This document shows positions 44,874-57,795 of a stretch of DNA of 64,000 nucleotides, piece after piece. Made by a program: the position numbers and the translations under genes. Source of the DNA: Eragrostis nindensis (Eukaryota; Streptophyta; Magnoliopsida; Poales; Poaceae). The stretch spans positions 50,603 through 114,602 of the forward strand of contig JAAXCT010001904.1 of NCBI GenBank assembly GCA_012490785.1, written 5' to 3'. Numbering within the stretch: the first letter of the stretch is position 1; each line of letters starts with the position of its first letter. The notes beneath the pieces are model-generated. The model ran no database searches and was not told where the DNA came from. It worked only from the letters and a program-made list of their open reading frames with translations.

Positions 44874-46036
44874 TCAAGAATCAACCCAGACGCTTGGATG
44901 ATATTTCTTCAAATACTTTCCATTAAGGGCTCGCTCCATTTCTTTTCCATCCAAACTCTGTAACTTGTAAGCATTACCAACTAAACATTGGCTAATCTTG
45001 AACGGACCTTCCCAATTTGGGGACCATTTACCGAAGCGGTTACTCTTGGAACCTATCGGTAAGATAAGCTTCCACACTCAGAAAATTGCTTGGGAACAAC
45101 CTTCTTATTATAGTGCTTCGCAACTCGAGCTTTGTTCTGAGCAATCTTCTCCATAGCTCGCAACCGAAGCTGTACTATGTCCTCAGATTCATCATTCATT
45201 AAGTTTCTGTACTCATCGGCTGTAAGCTCATCTTGCAATGAAATTCGACGAGATCCAATATTTACTTCCCAGGGAAGAACTGCTTCATGCCCATATACCA
45301 ACTGATAAGGCGTGACTTGTGTAGCCCCATGACACGACATCCGATAGGCCCAAAGCGAATCGGCTAATGTCGTATGCCACTTCCTTGGTTGTTCATCGAT
45401 CTTGCGTTTAATCAACTTGATTAAACTCTTGTTGGACGCCTCAGCCTGACCATTTGCTTGAGCATAATACGGAGAAGAATTTAATACCTTAATCCCCAAA
45501 CTTGCAGCAAACTCCAAAAATTCTTCAGATATGAAAATGGAACCTTGGTCAGTGGTAATCGTCTGAGGGATTCCAAACCGATAAATAATGTGCTCCTTCA
45601 CAAAATTGATCACATCTTTCGAGGTCACATTCTTGAATGGCACAGCTTCTACCCACTTTGTGAAATAATCAGTCACAGCTAAAATGTATTTATGCCCTTT
45701 GCTTGACGGAGGATTAATTTGACCAATCATGTCCATACCCCACCCCCGAAACGGCCACGGTTTAATGATAGGGTTCATGGCCGAAGCAGGAGCCCTCTGA
45801 ACTGGACCAAATTTCTGACAATCCTGGCAACCTTTATAGTATTCAAAACATCCTCCAACATGGTCGGCCAGAAATAACCCAGTCCTCCTCAGCAACCACT
45901 TCATCTTGTAAGCTGACTGATGGGTCCCACAAATTCCTTCATGCACCTCTGCCATTGCTAATTTTGCTTCTTCCTGATCCAAGCACTTTAACAGCACACC
46001 TTCCAAGGTTCGGTAATATAACTCTCCATCCAACAA
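44874..46036 (-). pseudogene. Integrase of the outer element
   Basis: Zinc-binding N-terminal domain (HEGICGTHQSAYKM, then CQDCQKFG), catalytic core with the D,D,E residues in WGMDMIG, TTDQGSIF and a QANGQAEASNK stretch, then a C-terminal domain (WEGPFKI). The frame is continuous for 327 residues (46036-45053), then shifts once near 45060-45077 into the last 60 or so residues ending at 44874. It integrates the cDNA copy; here it is part of a broken polyprotein. Confidence 0.85.
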
Positions 46037-46437
46037 TACATATTAAGAGCTTGATACCTAACCTTTTTGGATACAGATTGAGATGGATTCTTCAAATATG
46101 AAATGATTTCCGCCCTCCAATCTTCAACTTCAACATCAGGAACATCCAGCACAATGCATCTATAATCAGGTCGATACCCTGACGCATTTTGTGCCAGTCT
46201 ATTAGCTTCCATATTCTGTTCTCTGGGAACATGCTTGAGTTTCACATCCCTGAATCTCTGCAGCTGCAATACGCATTCTTCATAATAAAACCGTAGATTT
46301 TCGTCCCTGCATTCAAATTCCCCAGAGAGTTGCCCAAGCACCAATAATGAATCCCCAATTACTTCAACATGAGCAGCCCCAGCATCACCAAGCAATTGTA
46401 GACCCCTTAACACAGCTTGATACTCAATTTGGTTGTT
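46030..46437 (-). pseudogene. RNase H, C-terminal part, outer element
   Basis: RNase H-fold segments (IEYQAVLRGLQLL, VIGDSLLVLGQL, VKHVPREQN-like). The domain is cut at 46437, where the three-LTR element inserted; the N-terminal part lies at 59364-59547. Continuity across the insertion is shown by the AGTAC target duplication. Confidence 0.75.
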
Positions 46438-46442
46438 AGTAC

Positions 46443-48011
46443 TGTTGGCGGTCGTTAAACCATGATTTGACCACCAACCTACCGGTAAATAAATGCATAA
46501 CACCAAGATTTTGTGCATAGTAGTTAGAAATAACACTACTCCACAAGTTTTGGTGAATATTTGGATGCAGGAGTGAATAATGGAGAAAAGAGGGCCCAGC
46601 CAGGGAAAATCCCTGGCCGGCCGGCCCCACCCTAGGCCGGCCGGCCCCACCTGGTGGCCACAGGCCTCAGGCTCTCTCCAGTGGGCTGCAAATTAATCCT
46701 CAACACGTGATTGAAGGCCAGCCCAACATAATTCCACCGTCATTCTAGAAGGTGGGCCATTTGGGCCTTAACTTGGCCCTTACTTCAATCCTGCCGACCC
46801 CACGGACAAACCGACCTTCAGACCGCCTTCAGGAGTGCATCTGGAGCGTTGAGGCAGAAGGCGGTGGCCAACCGCCACAGGGGACGGCCGGCCGGCCACC
46901 CCCCTAGGCCGCCGGCCGGCTTTGGCGGCGCCGCCTCTCCAAAGTCGGCAGAGGAGCTTCAACCGCCTTGGAGACCTATAAAATGGACCCCTCGGCCTCC
47001 GAAGCAACGTGCACCATCACACACACTCATCCAAGTGTTCATTAGTTTAGTTGAGTAGTAGCTTTGGGAGTTAGAGTAGAGTAGAGTAGAGTGAGAGCTC
47101 TCTCGGGCTTCCGGAGTCTTCTCGGAGTTCGGTATAGTTCTTTGTATCTTACTCTTGAGATATTATTTTATTTAATATAATATTTAGTTTTATCTTTATT
47201 TATTTCTTTAGTAGTTCTTTTCTATTTAGTTTATTTATTCTGCCGAGTAAGTGCTCGTAGAAGTCTTGTTGTGGGATTCGTGATTGTTGGAATAGCGAGT
47301 ACGAGAGAGTGCTGTCGTCGGGGATGACGTCGTGTGAAATCTGTGCTTGTTCATTCTTAGATAGGACTGCTCCGTTGATCAAGAGTAGCTCCTCTAGGCG
47401 GGTTGTAAGCGTGGCGCTTAGATCTTTGCCTATGCACGTTTGGCACCCAATCCCACGGAGGATGGTAGCCGCGAGTGTATGTGACAGCTGCACCGGTCTC
47501 TGTAATCCACCACGTCCGGGTTGGACTCAGCAGGGTCTTAATTATAGCGGATGGATCCCCAGGGTGAACTAGCAGCATCGGTTGCCCTGGCACTTCCGTG
47601 CCCCGAAACGACATGACTTGTATGTGTATGAGCTTAGCTAGAGTAAATAACCTTTGTAGAATGGATTACTAGGAAGAGTAAATAATAGATAAACATACAG
47701 GTAGCCTTAACTCTATCTCGTTGCTCTCCCAAATGTATACTACGTTTTTATTTCATTACCTTGGATTTGAGGATGTGTGTGCCACCATAATTATCATGCC
47801 TATCTTACCCCCGTCTCAAGTATAGTTGATACATTATTTCTTTCTCCAAATTATCCAATGCATAGCTATTATTCAGCTTTCTTTTGCTCTACTTCCCTGC
47901 GGAAATATAAATACGATAACCCTGGAATACTCCAAGGTGAAATGCTACAATGGTGATCCGTGCGCTTGCGGAATTAATGAATTTAATTTTATCGCATAAG
48001 AACCGCCAACA
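46443..48011 (+). repeat. LTR A
   Basis: 1569 bases, TG...CA ends. It carries GGCCGGCCGGCC-type palindromes, TATAAAA at 46977-46983 and a TAGAG pentamer run (about 47076-47090). Preceded by AGTAC. Confidence 0.92.
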
Positions 48012-48015
48012 AGCA

Positions 48016-48037
48016 TTTCTGGCGCCGTTGCCGGGGA
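48016..48037 (+). other. Primer binding site 1 (tRNA-Asp type)
   Basis: TGGCGCCGTTGCCGGGGA starts about eight bases after LTR A. It is complementary to the 3' end of plant tRNA-Asp, the primer used by Athila-type elements. Confidence 0.8.
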
Positions 48038-48159
48038 AGTAGCAGCTAGAAACTGAATAAATGCATTGAAGTTTGTGAGAAGAATAATTATCACTTACTT
48101 TTGCGGGCTTACCCTTGTCCTGTCTTTCTTTGTTGTGGAAATTTGAAACAGGACTGTGC

Positions 48160-50423
48160 ATGACTGGTTTCGACCTACCAGAAAACTTCCACTCAGATCC
48201 AGAGCAGTTCTTGAGGAAAGTTCGAGCAAGAATCACCAAACAGATCCACAAGAACGCTCTGGCTCTCGAATCGTCTCCTCCATCGGTTGTCAGGGCCTCC
48301 TCAACGAACAACACCATGGCCAACCCCGTTGTTGAGAAGACGATCAATGACTTCTCCGCGCCAACTACGGAGAACATTCGTGTGGGTCCCAACCCGCGCC
48401 TCACCAACAAGGACTACGAGCTCAAGCCAGCCTTGATCAACATGATCTTGGCTAGTCCTTTCTGTGGGAAGCCGTCGGAGGATGCAAACGCTCACCTCCA
48501 AAGGTTCCTGATGACGTGCAACACTTTCGTCATAAAGGATGCACCTCAGGACGCCATCCGACTACAGCTTTTCCCATTCTCTCTGTTGGGAAGGCTCTTC
48601 AGTGGTTCTACGCGAACCAAGAGTCCCTCGACACGTGGACGGCATGCTCCAATGCCTTCCTCGCCAAGTTCTTCCCGCCGGGCAAGACGACTGCCCTGCG
48701 AAACAAGATATCGGGCTTCCAACAGCTCGCAGATGAGTCGACCGCAGAAGCCTGGGACAGGATGCAGGAGTACGTTCTCTCATGCCCACACCATGGCATG
48801 GAGGAATGGCTCCTCATACAGAGTTTCTACCACGGTTTGAGGCCGTCCGCTCGAGAGCATCTCGACGCCGCAGCAGGCGGCTCCTTCTTCTCCCTTAGCG
48901 TGAAGAACGCTAAGAAGTTGATAGAGAAGGTGGCGGCCAACCAGACTCATGGTGAACGCCAAGCGGCGAGCACCAAGACCCGTGGAGTGCACCAAGTGGA
49001 GACAATGGACATGCTCGCCATCAAGCTCGATCAGCTACTCCGCAAGGTGGAATCTCCACAGGACCTGCAGGTTGCGGATTCCCGCATGACTTGCGAGGAA
49101 TGCGGCAACGTTGGGCATATGGGCATCAATTGCCCAAATATGAGAGAGGAATGCAATTTCCTCAACAATGGCAATGGGTTCCGCTCCCAGAACAACTACG
49201 GCTGGAATTCTAGGCCCGACCTCTCCTTCAATAAAAATCAGGGAGGTAACAATGGTAGTCTTTCCCGTTATGAGTCCTCTATCAAGGATCTAGTTCTCGG
49301 CCAGGTCAAGATCAATGACAGTATTAGTAAGAAATTTCTTACTACGGACAAAGCCTTGGAGAGCATAGATGCCAAGTTAGAGTCGTTCAGCACTGCTCTG
49401 CAGAATCAGCTAAGCCATAACAAGATGCTAGAAACACAAATAGCGCAAATAGCTTCAGCTGTGCAGTCTCCTCGTGCGGGTAAACTTCCTGGGCAACCGG
49501 AAGTTAATCCCAAGGAGAGTGTGAATGCAATAACCATCAGGTGTGAAGAAAGCGACTTGGATGCCGCACTCCCCAGGGATGTGATCAGAAAAGATCCCGG
49601 ATGGCCAACCATTCCGTGCTTGGTCAACGACCGTTGTTTCGCTCGGGCACTATGTGACTTAGGGGCGAGCGTAAGCATCATGACAAAGGCGATGTACGAT
49701 GGGTTAAACCATCCCTTATCTCCAACGGCCATGAAGCTTCAACTTGCGGATGGGTCACTACGCCTGCCCTTGGGGATTGTCGAAGAAGTTCCCGTACAGA
49801 TCAGAAACCTCTTCGTCCCCGTCGACTTTGTTGTGCTTGACATGGAGGTAGATGTCAAGACCCCTCTCATCCTTGGGAGGCCGTTCTTGAGCACCACCAA
49901 CGCCAACATTGACGTGGGGGCAGGAGAGATACACTTGGACTTCAACGGCAGGGAAGAGACGTTCAGCTTCAAGCCTAAGGTTGAGCAATGCAAGCAAGTA
50001 CGCGTCATATATGGAAAGAACCCAAGGAGAGTGGAGAAGATTGAAATTACTCCACCCATGCCACAGCCAGACAAGCTCATCGCACATATGAGAGACTATC
50101 TGGAAAGAGAGAATGCAAGAAGGCTAGCAAAATACTGGAGGACTCCAAGGAGGATGCCTCAGCCGCCAAACACACCTCAAGCCCCTCTTGCTCCTCCATC
50201 GCAAGAAGGAGTGGGCGAATCACAATCGCCTAAGAAGAGGAGAGCGAGGCGCTCAAGAAAGAAGAAGGCAGCTACGGCATCGACCGAGGAGAGTACAACA
50301 AAGGCGCCTAATGAAGAAAAGGTCGCCGCCACCAACACAAAGAAGACAACCAAGGTGTGGCGGAAGAAAGAAGGAACCTCTACCTCGCCAGATTCTCCAG
50401 CGAGCAAGGTCCAAACAAGTTGA
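48160..50423 (+). pseudogene. gag-protease frame, copy 1
   Basis: About 754 residues if one indel is ignored. The gag part has a retrotransposon-gag core (LQWFYANQESLDTW, FFPPGKTTALRNKI, SFYHGLRPSAREHLD), one CCHC knuckle (CEECGNVGHMGINC, near residues 311-324) and a coiled segment. The aspartic protease follows, with the active-site motif DLGASVS near residue 500 and LILGRPFLST. The C-terminus is Lys/Arg-rich. The frame breaks at 48588-48590, where three G replace the four G of copy 2. No pol follows. The start is ATG 48160, shortly after the primer site. Confidence 0.85.
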
Positions 50424-51463
50424 AGATTTGGAGAACGTCTAGCTCAAAGACGTAAAAATGAGAGCCCTCCGATTGGGGAGGCCATCCCAATCGTTATCCT
50501 AGCTAGGCCTAGCGCTCGTTTTTCTTTCCATAAATCATAAAAACAAAATAAAAAAAATATATATAGAAAATTTAAAAATAACAAAAATAATAGGATTCCC
50601 GGCGATGCTCGTTAGGAGCCAGCCGTTTGTATCATCCTCACTCTTTTTTGCAGATCAAGAAGGAGGAGGAAGAGCCTGAATCAAGCTTAAGTCTTACAAA
50701 GACTCAAGCTTGGGGAGGGCACCCCCAGGTAAGAAGGAGTTCAATACAAGCTCGAGTCTTGCAAAGACTCAAGCTTGGGGAGGACCCCCAGGTAAGTATT
50801 CCTAACTTTCTCAATAAATAAATAAACTCCCTGTTTCGAATAAATGCTAGAATCTTGGTGTTATGCTGCACTTAAAGGAAATGATGATCGAGTTACAAAT
50901 TAGCTTCCCATGTGTCGCATAGATGCAACCTCTACTCCTGACATACGTGTTATTTTTATTTGAGCATGATCACACCATGAGTCTTGCTTATTTCCGTGGG
51001 TTGCATTTGTTACACCAAGTCTGAGCATTGTGGATTGTGATATGGCATGATTAGGACTTGTTGCAATTTCTTAGTATGGTTTCATTCAGAGATGTTTTTC
51101 TAGAATTGCTGCAAGTACCTAAAACCCTTCTGTTTGGCACACTTCTCTTAGTGTGAGGATTTATTAACCTACCAGAGCCATATCATAATATTCGAAACAG
51201 CCCCACTCATAGCCATTTGTTTATGCATTGAGTTTCGTTAAGGTTTGATGTACTCTTGAAACTAAGCACTCCTAATTTTGGTCATAATTCCTTCGCGTGT
51301 GTTTTCGAAAATTTCTCTCCACCAAATAAAAAGGGGAATGTTTGGATAAATCAACCAAACATTTTTCAGAGTTTGCAAAACTTTTGGTCCATCAAAAATG
51401 CTCAAGAATTTAAAAATGTTTCATTGAACCATTCAAAATTTATGGCCCCTTGCACCATGGAAT

Positions 51464-51501
<38 letters not shown>

Positions 51502-52122
51502 ATGGTTGCATGACAAAAGCATGGCCATATGGTTCCTATCATAAACATCTTGAGCAAAATAAAAGGACCAATGTTTTCAAAACCCCCTTCCATAAGTGTG
51601 AGTTCATTTTCTCCCCCTTCATCACATCATTTCCTATGACCAAAATAAATGGAGTTGCTATGTTGATTGAGACTCATTCTTTAGCTTTACAATATATGCA
51701 TGACATTTGTGCATTCCTTACCAAGCTCCACAAACAAAGCCTCATTTGGTAGAAGGTAGGATGAGTGAAGCTTGTAGGAATAGAACTCACATTGTAGGTA
51801 AGAGAAGTGCCTACCAAAACAAAGGAGAATTTTTGCACCTTACCTTGCAGCACATAAAAACTCTGGATACATACCTGCTAGAATTGTGTACTTGTCCGAA
51901 AATGCCGTTCTAGTCTCCAATGCTGCATGACAAGGTGTGACATATAAGCCCCACGATTTTTGCAACACTCATGAATATTTTGTGCTCTCGTAAACTTACC
52001 ACTGTTTAGGGAGTATGTTGTTGCATCTTTATTACCCATGGGGCGCTTCTTTGTAACTCCTGATCCGCCGGTACCCTGAGTTGAGTTTGCTCGGGACGAG
52101 CAAAGTTTAAGCTTGGGGAGGT
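50424..52122 (+). other. Non-coding 3' internal region 1
   Basis: No gene seen. Two internal copies of the polypurine-type word AAGCTTGGGGAGG (50706-50718 and 50771-50783) precede the real tract at 52109-52121. Each internal copy is followed by a CAGGTAAG splice-donor-like site, and a TTTTTTGCAG acceptor-like site lies near 50644-50653. An A-run lies at about 51467-51499. Confidence 0.7.
52109..52122 (+). other. Polypurine tract before LTR B
   Basis: AAGCTTGGGGAGG directly before the LTR start; the same tract precedes LTR C (57783-57795). Confidence 0.75.
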
Positions 52123-53687
52123 TGTTGGCGGTCGTTAAACCATGATTTGACCGCCAACCTACCGGTAAATAAATGCATAACACCAAGATTTTGTGCATAG
52201 TAGTTAGAAATAACACTACTCCACAGTTTTGGTGAATATTTGGATGCAGGAGTGAATAATGGAGAAAAGAGGGCCCAGCCAGGGAAAATCCCTGGCCGGC
52301 CGGCCCCACCCTAGGCCGGCCGGCCCCACCTGGTGGCCACAGGCCTCAGGCTCTCTCCAGTGGGCTGCAAATTAATCCTCAACACGTGATTGAAGGCCAG
52401 CCCAACATAATTCCACCGTCATTCTAGAAGGTGGGCCATTTGGGCCTTAACTTGGCCCTTACTTCAATCCTGCCGACCCCACGGACAAACCGACCTTCAG
52501 ACCGCCTTCAGGAGTGCATCTGAGCGTTGAGGCAGAAGGCGGTGGCCAACCGCCACAGGGGACGGCCGGCCGGCCACCCCCCTAGGCCGCCGGCCGGCTT
52601 TGGTGGCGCCGCCTCTCCAAAGTCGGCAGAGGAGCTTCAACCGCCTTGGAGACCTATAAAATGGACCCCTCGGCCTCCGAAGCAACGTGCACCATCACAC
52701 TTCATCCAAGTGTTCATTAGTTTAGTTGAGTAGTAGCTTTGGGAGTTAGAGTAGAGTAGAGTAGAGTGAGAGCTCTCTCGGGCTTCCGGAGTCTTCTCGG
52801 AGTTCGGTATAGTTCTTTGTATCTTACTCTTGAGATATTATTTTATTTAATATAATATTTAGTTTTATCTTTATTTATTTCTTTTAGTAGTTCTTTTCTA
52901 TTTAGTTTATTTATTCTGCCGAGTAAGTGCTCGTAGAAGTCTTGTTGTGGGATTCGTGATTGTTGGAATAGCGAGTACGAGAGAGTGCCGTCGTCGGGGA
53001 TGACGTCGTGTGAAATCTGTGCTTGTTCATTCTTAGATAGGACTGCTCCGTTGATCAAGAGTAGCTCCTCTAGGCGGGTTGTAAGCGTGGCGCTTAGATC
53101 TTTGCCTATGCACGTTTGGCACCCAACCCCACGGAGGATGGTAGCCGCGAGTGTATGTGACAGCTGCACCGGTCTCTGTAATCCACCACGTCCGGGTTGG
53201 ACTCAGCAGGGTCTTAATTATAGCGGATGGATCCCCAGGGTGAACTAGCAGCATCGGTTGCCCTGGCACTTCCGTGCCCCGAAACGACATGACTTGTATG
53301 TGTATGAGCTTAGCTAGAGTAAATAACCTTTGTAGAATGGATTACTAGGAAGAGTAAATAATAGATAAACATACAGGTAGCCTTAACTCTATCTCGTTGC
53401 TCTCCCAAATGTATACTACGTTTTTATTTCATTACCTTGGATTTGAGGATGTGTGTGCCACCCATAATATCATGCCTATCTTACCCCCGTCTCAAGTATA
53501 GTTGATACATTATTTCTTTCTCCAAATTATCCAATGCATAGCTATTATTCAGCTTTCTTTTGCTCTACTTCCCTGCGGAAATATAAATACGATAACCCTG
53601 GAATACTCCAAGGTGAAATGCTACAATGGTGATCCGTGCGCTTGCGGAATTAATGAATTTAATTTTATCGCATAAGAACCGCCAACA
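52123..53687 (+). repeat. LTR B (internal)
   Basis: 1565 bases, same ends as LTR A, TATA box at about 52655. It has internal sequence on both sides and no target duplication. Confidence 0.92.
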
Positions 53688-53691
53688 AGCA

Positions 53692-53713
53692 TTTCTGGCG
53701 CCGTTGCCGGGGA
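53692..53713 (+). other. Primer binding site 2 (tRNA-Asp type)
   Basis: Same TGGCGCCGTTGCCGGGGA site after LTR B. Confidence 0.8.
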
Positions 53714-53835
53714 AGTAGCAGCTAGAAACTGAATAAATGCATTGAAGTTTGTGAGAAGAATAATTATCACTTACTTTTGCGGGCTTACCCTTGTCCTGTC
53801 TTTCTTTGTTGTGGAAATTTGAAACAGGACTGTGC

Positions 53836-56099
53836 ATGACTGGTTTCGACCTACCAGAAAACTTCCACTCAGATCCAGAGCAGTTCTTGAGGAAAGTTCG
53901 AGCAAGAATCACCAAACAGATCCACAAGAACGCTCTGGCTCTCGAATCGTCTCCTCCATCGGTTGTCAGGGCCTCCTCAACGAACAACACCATGGCCGAC
54001 CCCGTTGTTGAGAAGACGATCAATGACTTCTCCGCGCCAACTACGGAGAACATTCGTGTGGGTCCCAACCCGCGCCTCACCAACAAGGACTACGAGCTCA
54101 AGCCAGCCTTGATCAACATGATCTTGGCTAGTCCTTTCTGTGGGAAGCCGTCGGAGGATGCAAACGCTCACCTCCAAAGGTTCCTGATGACGTGCAACAC
54201 TTTCGTCATAAAGGATGCACCTCAGGACGCCATCCGACTACAGCTTTTCCCATTCTCTCTGTTGGGGAAGGCTCTTCAGTGGTTCTACGCGAACCAAGAG
54301 TCCCTCGACACGTGGACGGCATGCTCCAATGCCTTCCTCGCCAAGTTCTTCCCGCCGGGCAAGACGACTGCCCTGCGAAACAAGATATCGGGCTTCCAAC
54401 AGCTCGCAGATGAGTCGACCGCAGAAGCCTGGGACAGGATGCAGGAGTACGTTCTCTCATGCCCACACCATGGCATGGAGGAATGGCTCCTCATACAGAG
54501 TTTCTACCACGGTTTGAGGCCGTCCGCTCGAGAGCATCTCGACGCCGCAGCAGGCGGCTCCTTCTTCTCCCTTAGCGTGAAGAACGCTAAGAAGTTGATA
54601 GAGAAGGTGGCGGCCAACCAGACTCATGGTGAACGCCAAGCGGCGAGCACCAAGACCCGTGGAGTGCACCAAGTGGAGACAATGGACATGCTCGCCATCA
54701 AGCTCGATCAGCTACTCCGCAAGGTGGAATCTCCACAGGACCTGCAGGTTGCGGATTCCCGCATGACTTGCGAGGAATGCGGCAACGTTGGGCATATGGG
54801 CATCAATTGCCCAAATGAGAGAGGAATGCAATTTCCTCAACAATGGCAATGGGTTCCGCTCCCAGAACAACTACGGCTGGAATTCTAGGCCCGACCTCTC
54901 CTTCAATAAAAATCAGGGAGGTAACAATGGTAGTCTTTCCCGTTATGAGTCCCTCTATCAAGGATCTAGTTCTCGGCCAGGTCAAGATCAATGACAGTAT
55001 TAGTAAGAAATTTCTTACTACGGACAAAGCCTTGGAGAGCATAGATGCCAAGTTAGAGTCGTTCAGCACTGCTCTGCAGAATCAGCTAAGCCATAACAAG
55101 ATGCTAGAAACACAAATAGCGCAAATAGCTTCAGCTGTGCAGTCTCCTCGTGCGGGTAAACTTCCTGGGCAACCGGAAGTTAATCCCAAGGAGAGTGTGA
55201 ATGCAATAACCATCAGGTGTGAAGAAAGCGACTTGGATGCCGCACTCCCCAGGGATGTGATCAGAAAAGATCCCGGATGGCCAACCATTCCGTGCTTGGT
55301 CAACGACCGTTGTTTCGCTCGGGCACTATGTGACTTAGGGGCGAGCGTAAGCATCATGCCGAAGGCGATGTACGATGGGTTAAACCATCCCTTATCTCCA
55401 ACGGCCATGAAGCTTCAACTTGCGGATGGGTCACTACGCCTGCCCTTGGGATTGTCGAAGAAGTTCCCGTACAGATCAGAAACCTCTTCGTCCCCGTCGA
55501 CTTTGTTGTGCTTGACATGGAGGTAGATGTCAAGACCCCTCTCATCCTTGGGAGGCCGTTCTTGAGCACCACCAACGCCAACATTGACGTGGGGGCAGGA
55601 GAGATACACTTGGACTTCAACGGCAGGGAAGAGACGTTCAGCTTCAAGCCTAAGGTTGAGCAATGCAAGCAAGTACGCGTCATATATGGAAAGAACCCAA
55701 GGAGAGTGGAGAAGATTGAAATTACTCCACCCATGCCACAGCCAGACAAGCTCATCGCACATATGAGAGACTATCTGGAAAGAGAGAATGCAAGAAGGCT
55801 AGCAAAATACTGGAGGACTCCAAGGAGGATGCCTCAGCCGCCAAACACACCTCAAGCCCCTCTTGCTCCTCCATCCGCAAGAAGGAGTGGGCGAATCACA
55901 ATCGCCTAAGAAGAGGAGAGCGAGGCGCTCAAGAAAGAAGAAGGCAGCTACGGCATCGACCGAGGAGAGTACAACAAAGGCGCCTAATGAAGAAAAGGTC
56001 GCCGCCACCAACACAAAGAAGACAACCAAGGTGTGGCGGAAGAAAGAAGGAACCTCTACCTCGCCAGATTCTCCAGCGAGCAAGGTCCAAACAAGTTGA
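53836..56099 (+). pseudogene. gag-protease frame, copy 2
   Basis: Same protein as copy 1. The first 350 residues are open, past the position of copy 1's break, then four indels relative to copy 1 disrupt it: two bases missing at about 54817 just after the CCHC knuckle, one extra C near 54953, one G missing near 55448, and one extra C near 55876. Between them the gag core, protease motif and basic tail remain recognisable. Substitutions are rare. Confidence 0.85.
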
Positions 56100-57138
56100 A
56101 GATTTGGAGAACGTCTAGCTCAAAGACGTAAAAATGAGAGCCCTCCGATTGGGGAGGCCATCCCAATCGTTATCCTAGCTAGGCCTAGCGCTCGTTTTTC
56201 TTTCCATAAATCATAAAAACAAAATAAAAAAAATATATATAGAAAATTTAAAATAACAAAAATAATAGGATTCCCGGCGATGCTCGTTAGGAGCCAGCCG
56301 TTTGTATCATCCTCACTCTTTTTTTGCAGATCAAGAAGGAGGAGGAAGAGCCTGAATCAAGCTTAAGTCTTACAAAGACTCAAGCTTGGGGAGGGCACCC
56401 CCAGGTAAGAAGGAGTTCAATACAAGCTCGAGTCTTGCAAAGACTCAAGCTTGGGGAGGACCCCCAGGTAAGTATTCCTAACTTTCTCAATAAATAAATA
56501 AACTCCCTGTTTCGAATAAATGCTAGAATCTTGGTGTTATGCTGCACTTAAAGGAAATGATGATCGAGTTACAAATTAGCTTCCCATGTGTCGCATAGAT
56601 GCAACCTCTACTCCTGACATACGTGTTATTTTTATTTGAGCATGATCACACCATGAGTCTTGCTTATTTCCGTGGGTTGCATTTGTTACACCAAGTCTGA
56701 GCATTGTGGATTGTGATATGGCATGATTAGGACTTGTTGCAATTTCTTAGTATGGTTTCATTCAGAGATGTTTTTCTAGAATTGCTGCAAGTACCTAAAA
56801 CCCTTCTGTTTTGGCACACTTCTCTTAGTGTGAGGATTTATTAACCTACCAGAGCCATATCATAATATTCGAAACAGCCCCACTCATAGCCATTTGTTTA
56901 TGCATTGAGTTTCGTTAGGTTTGATGTACTCTTGAAACTAAGCACTCCTAATTTTGGTCATAATTCCTTCGCGTGTGTTTTCGAAAATTTCTCTCCACCA
57001 AATAAAAGGGGAATGTTTGGATAAATCAACCAAACATTTTTCAGAGTTTGCAAAACTTTTGGTCCATCAAAAATGCTCAAGAATTTAAAAATGTTTCATT
57101 GAACCATTCAAAATTTATGGCCCCTTGCACCATGGAAT

Positions 57139-57174
<36 letters not shown>

Positions 57175-57795
57175 ATGGTTGCATGACAAAAGCATGGCCA
57201 TATGGTTCCTATCATAAACATCTTGAGCAAAATAAAAGGACCAATGTTTTCAAAACCCCCTTCATAAGTGTGAGTTCATTTTCTCCCCCTTCATCACATC
57301 ATTTCCTATGACCAAAATAAATGGAGTTGCTATGTTGATTGAGACTCATTCTTTAGCTTTACAATATATGCATGACATTTGTGCATTCCTTACCAAGCTC
57401 CACAAACAAAGCCTCATTTGGTAGAAGGTAGGATGAGTGAAGCTTGTAGGAATAGAACTCACATTGTAGGTAAGAGAAGTGCCTACCAAAACAAAGGAGA
57501 ATTTTTGCACCTTACCTTGCAGCACATAAAAACTCTGGATACATACCTGCTAGAATTGTGTACTTGTCCGAAAATGCCGTTCTAGTCTCCAATGCTGCAT
57601 GACAGGTGTGACATATAAGCCCCACGATTTTTGCAACACTCATGAATATTTTGTGCTCTCGTAAACTTACCACTGTTTAGGGAGTATGTTGTTGCATCTT
57701 TATTACCCATGGGGCGCTTTCTTTGTAACTCCTGATCCGCCGGTACCCCTGAGTTGAGTTTGCTCGGGACGAGCAAAGTTTAAGCTTGGGGAGGT
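56100..57795 (+). other. Non-coding 3' internal region 2
   Basis: Collinear, near-identical copy of 50424-52122, including the internal polypurine-like repeats, the A-run (shorter, about 57143-57170) and the terminal polypurine tract. Confidence 0.8.
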
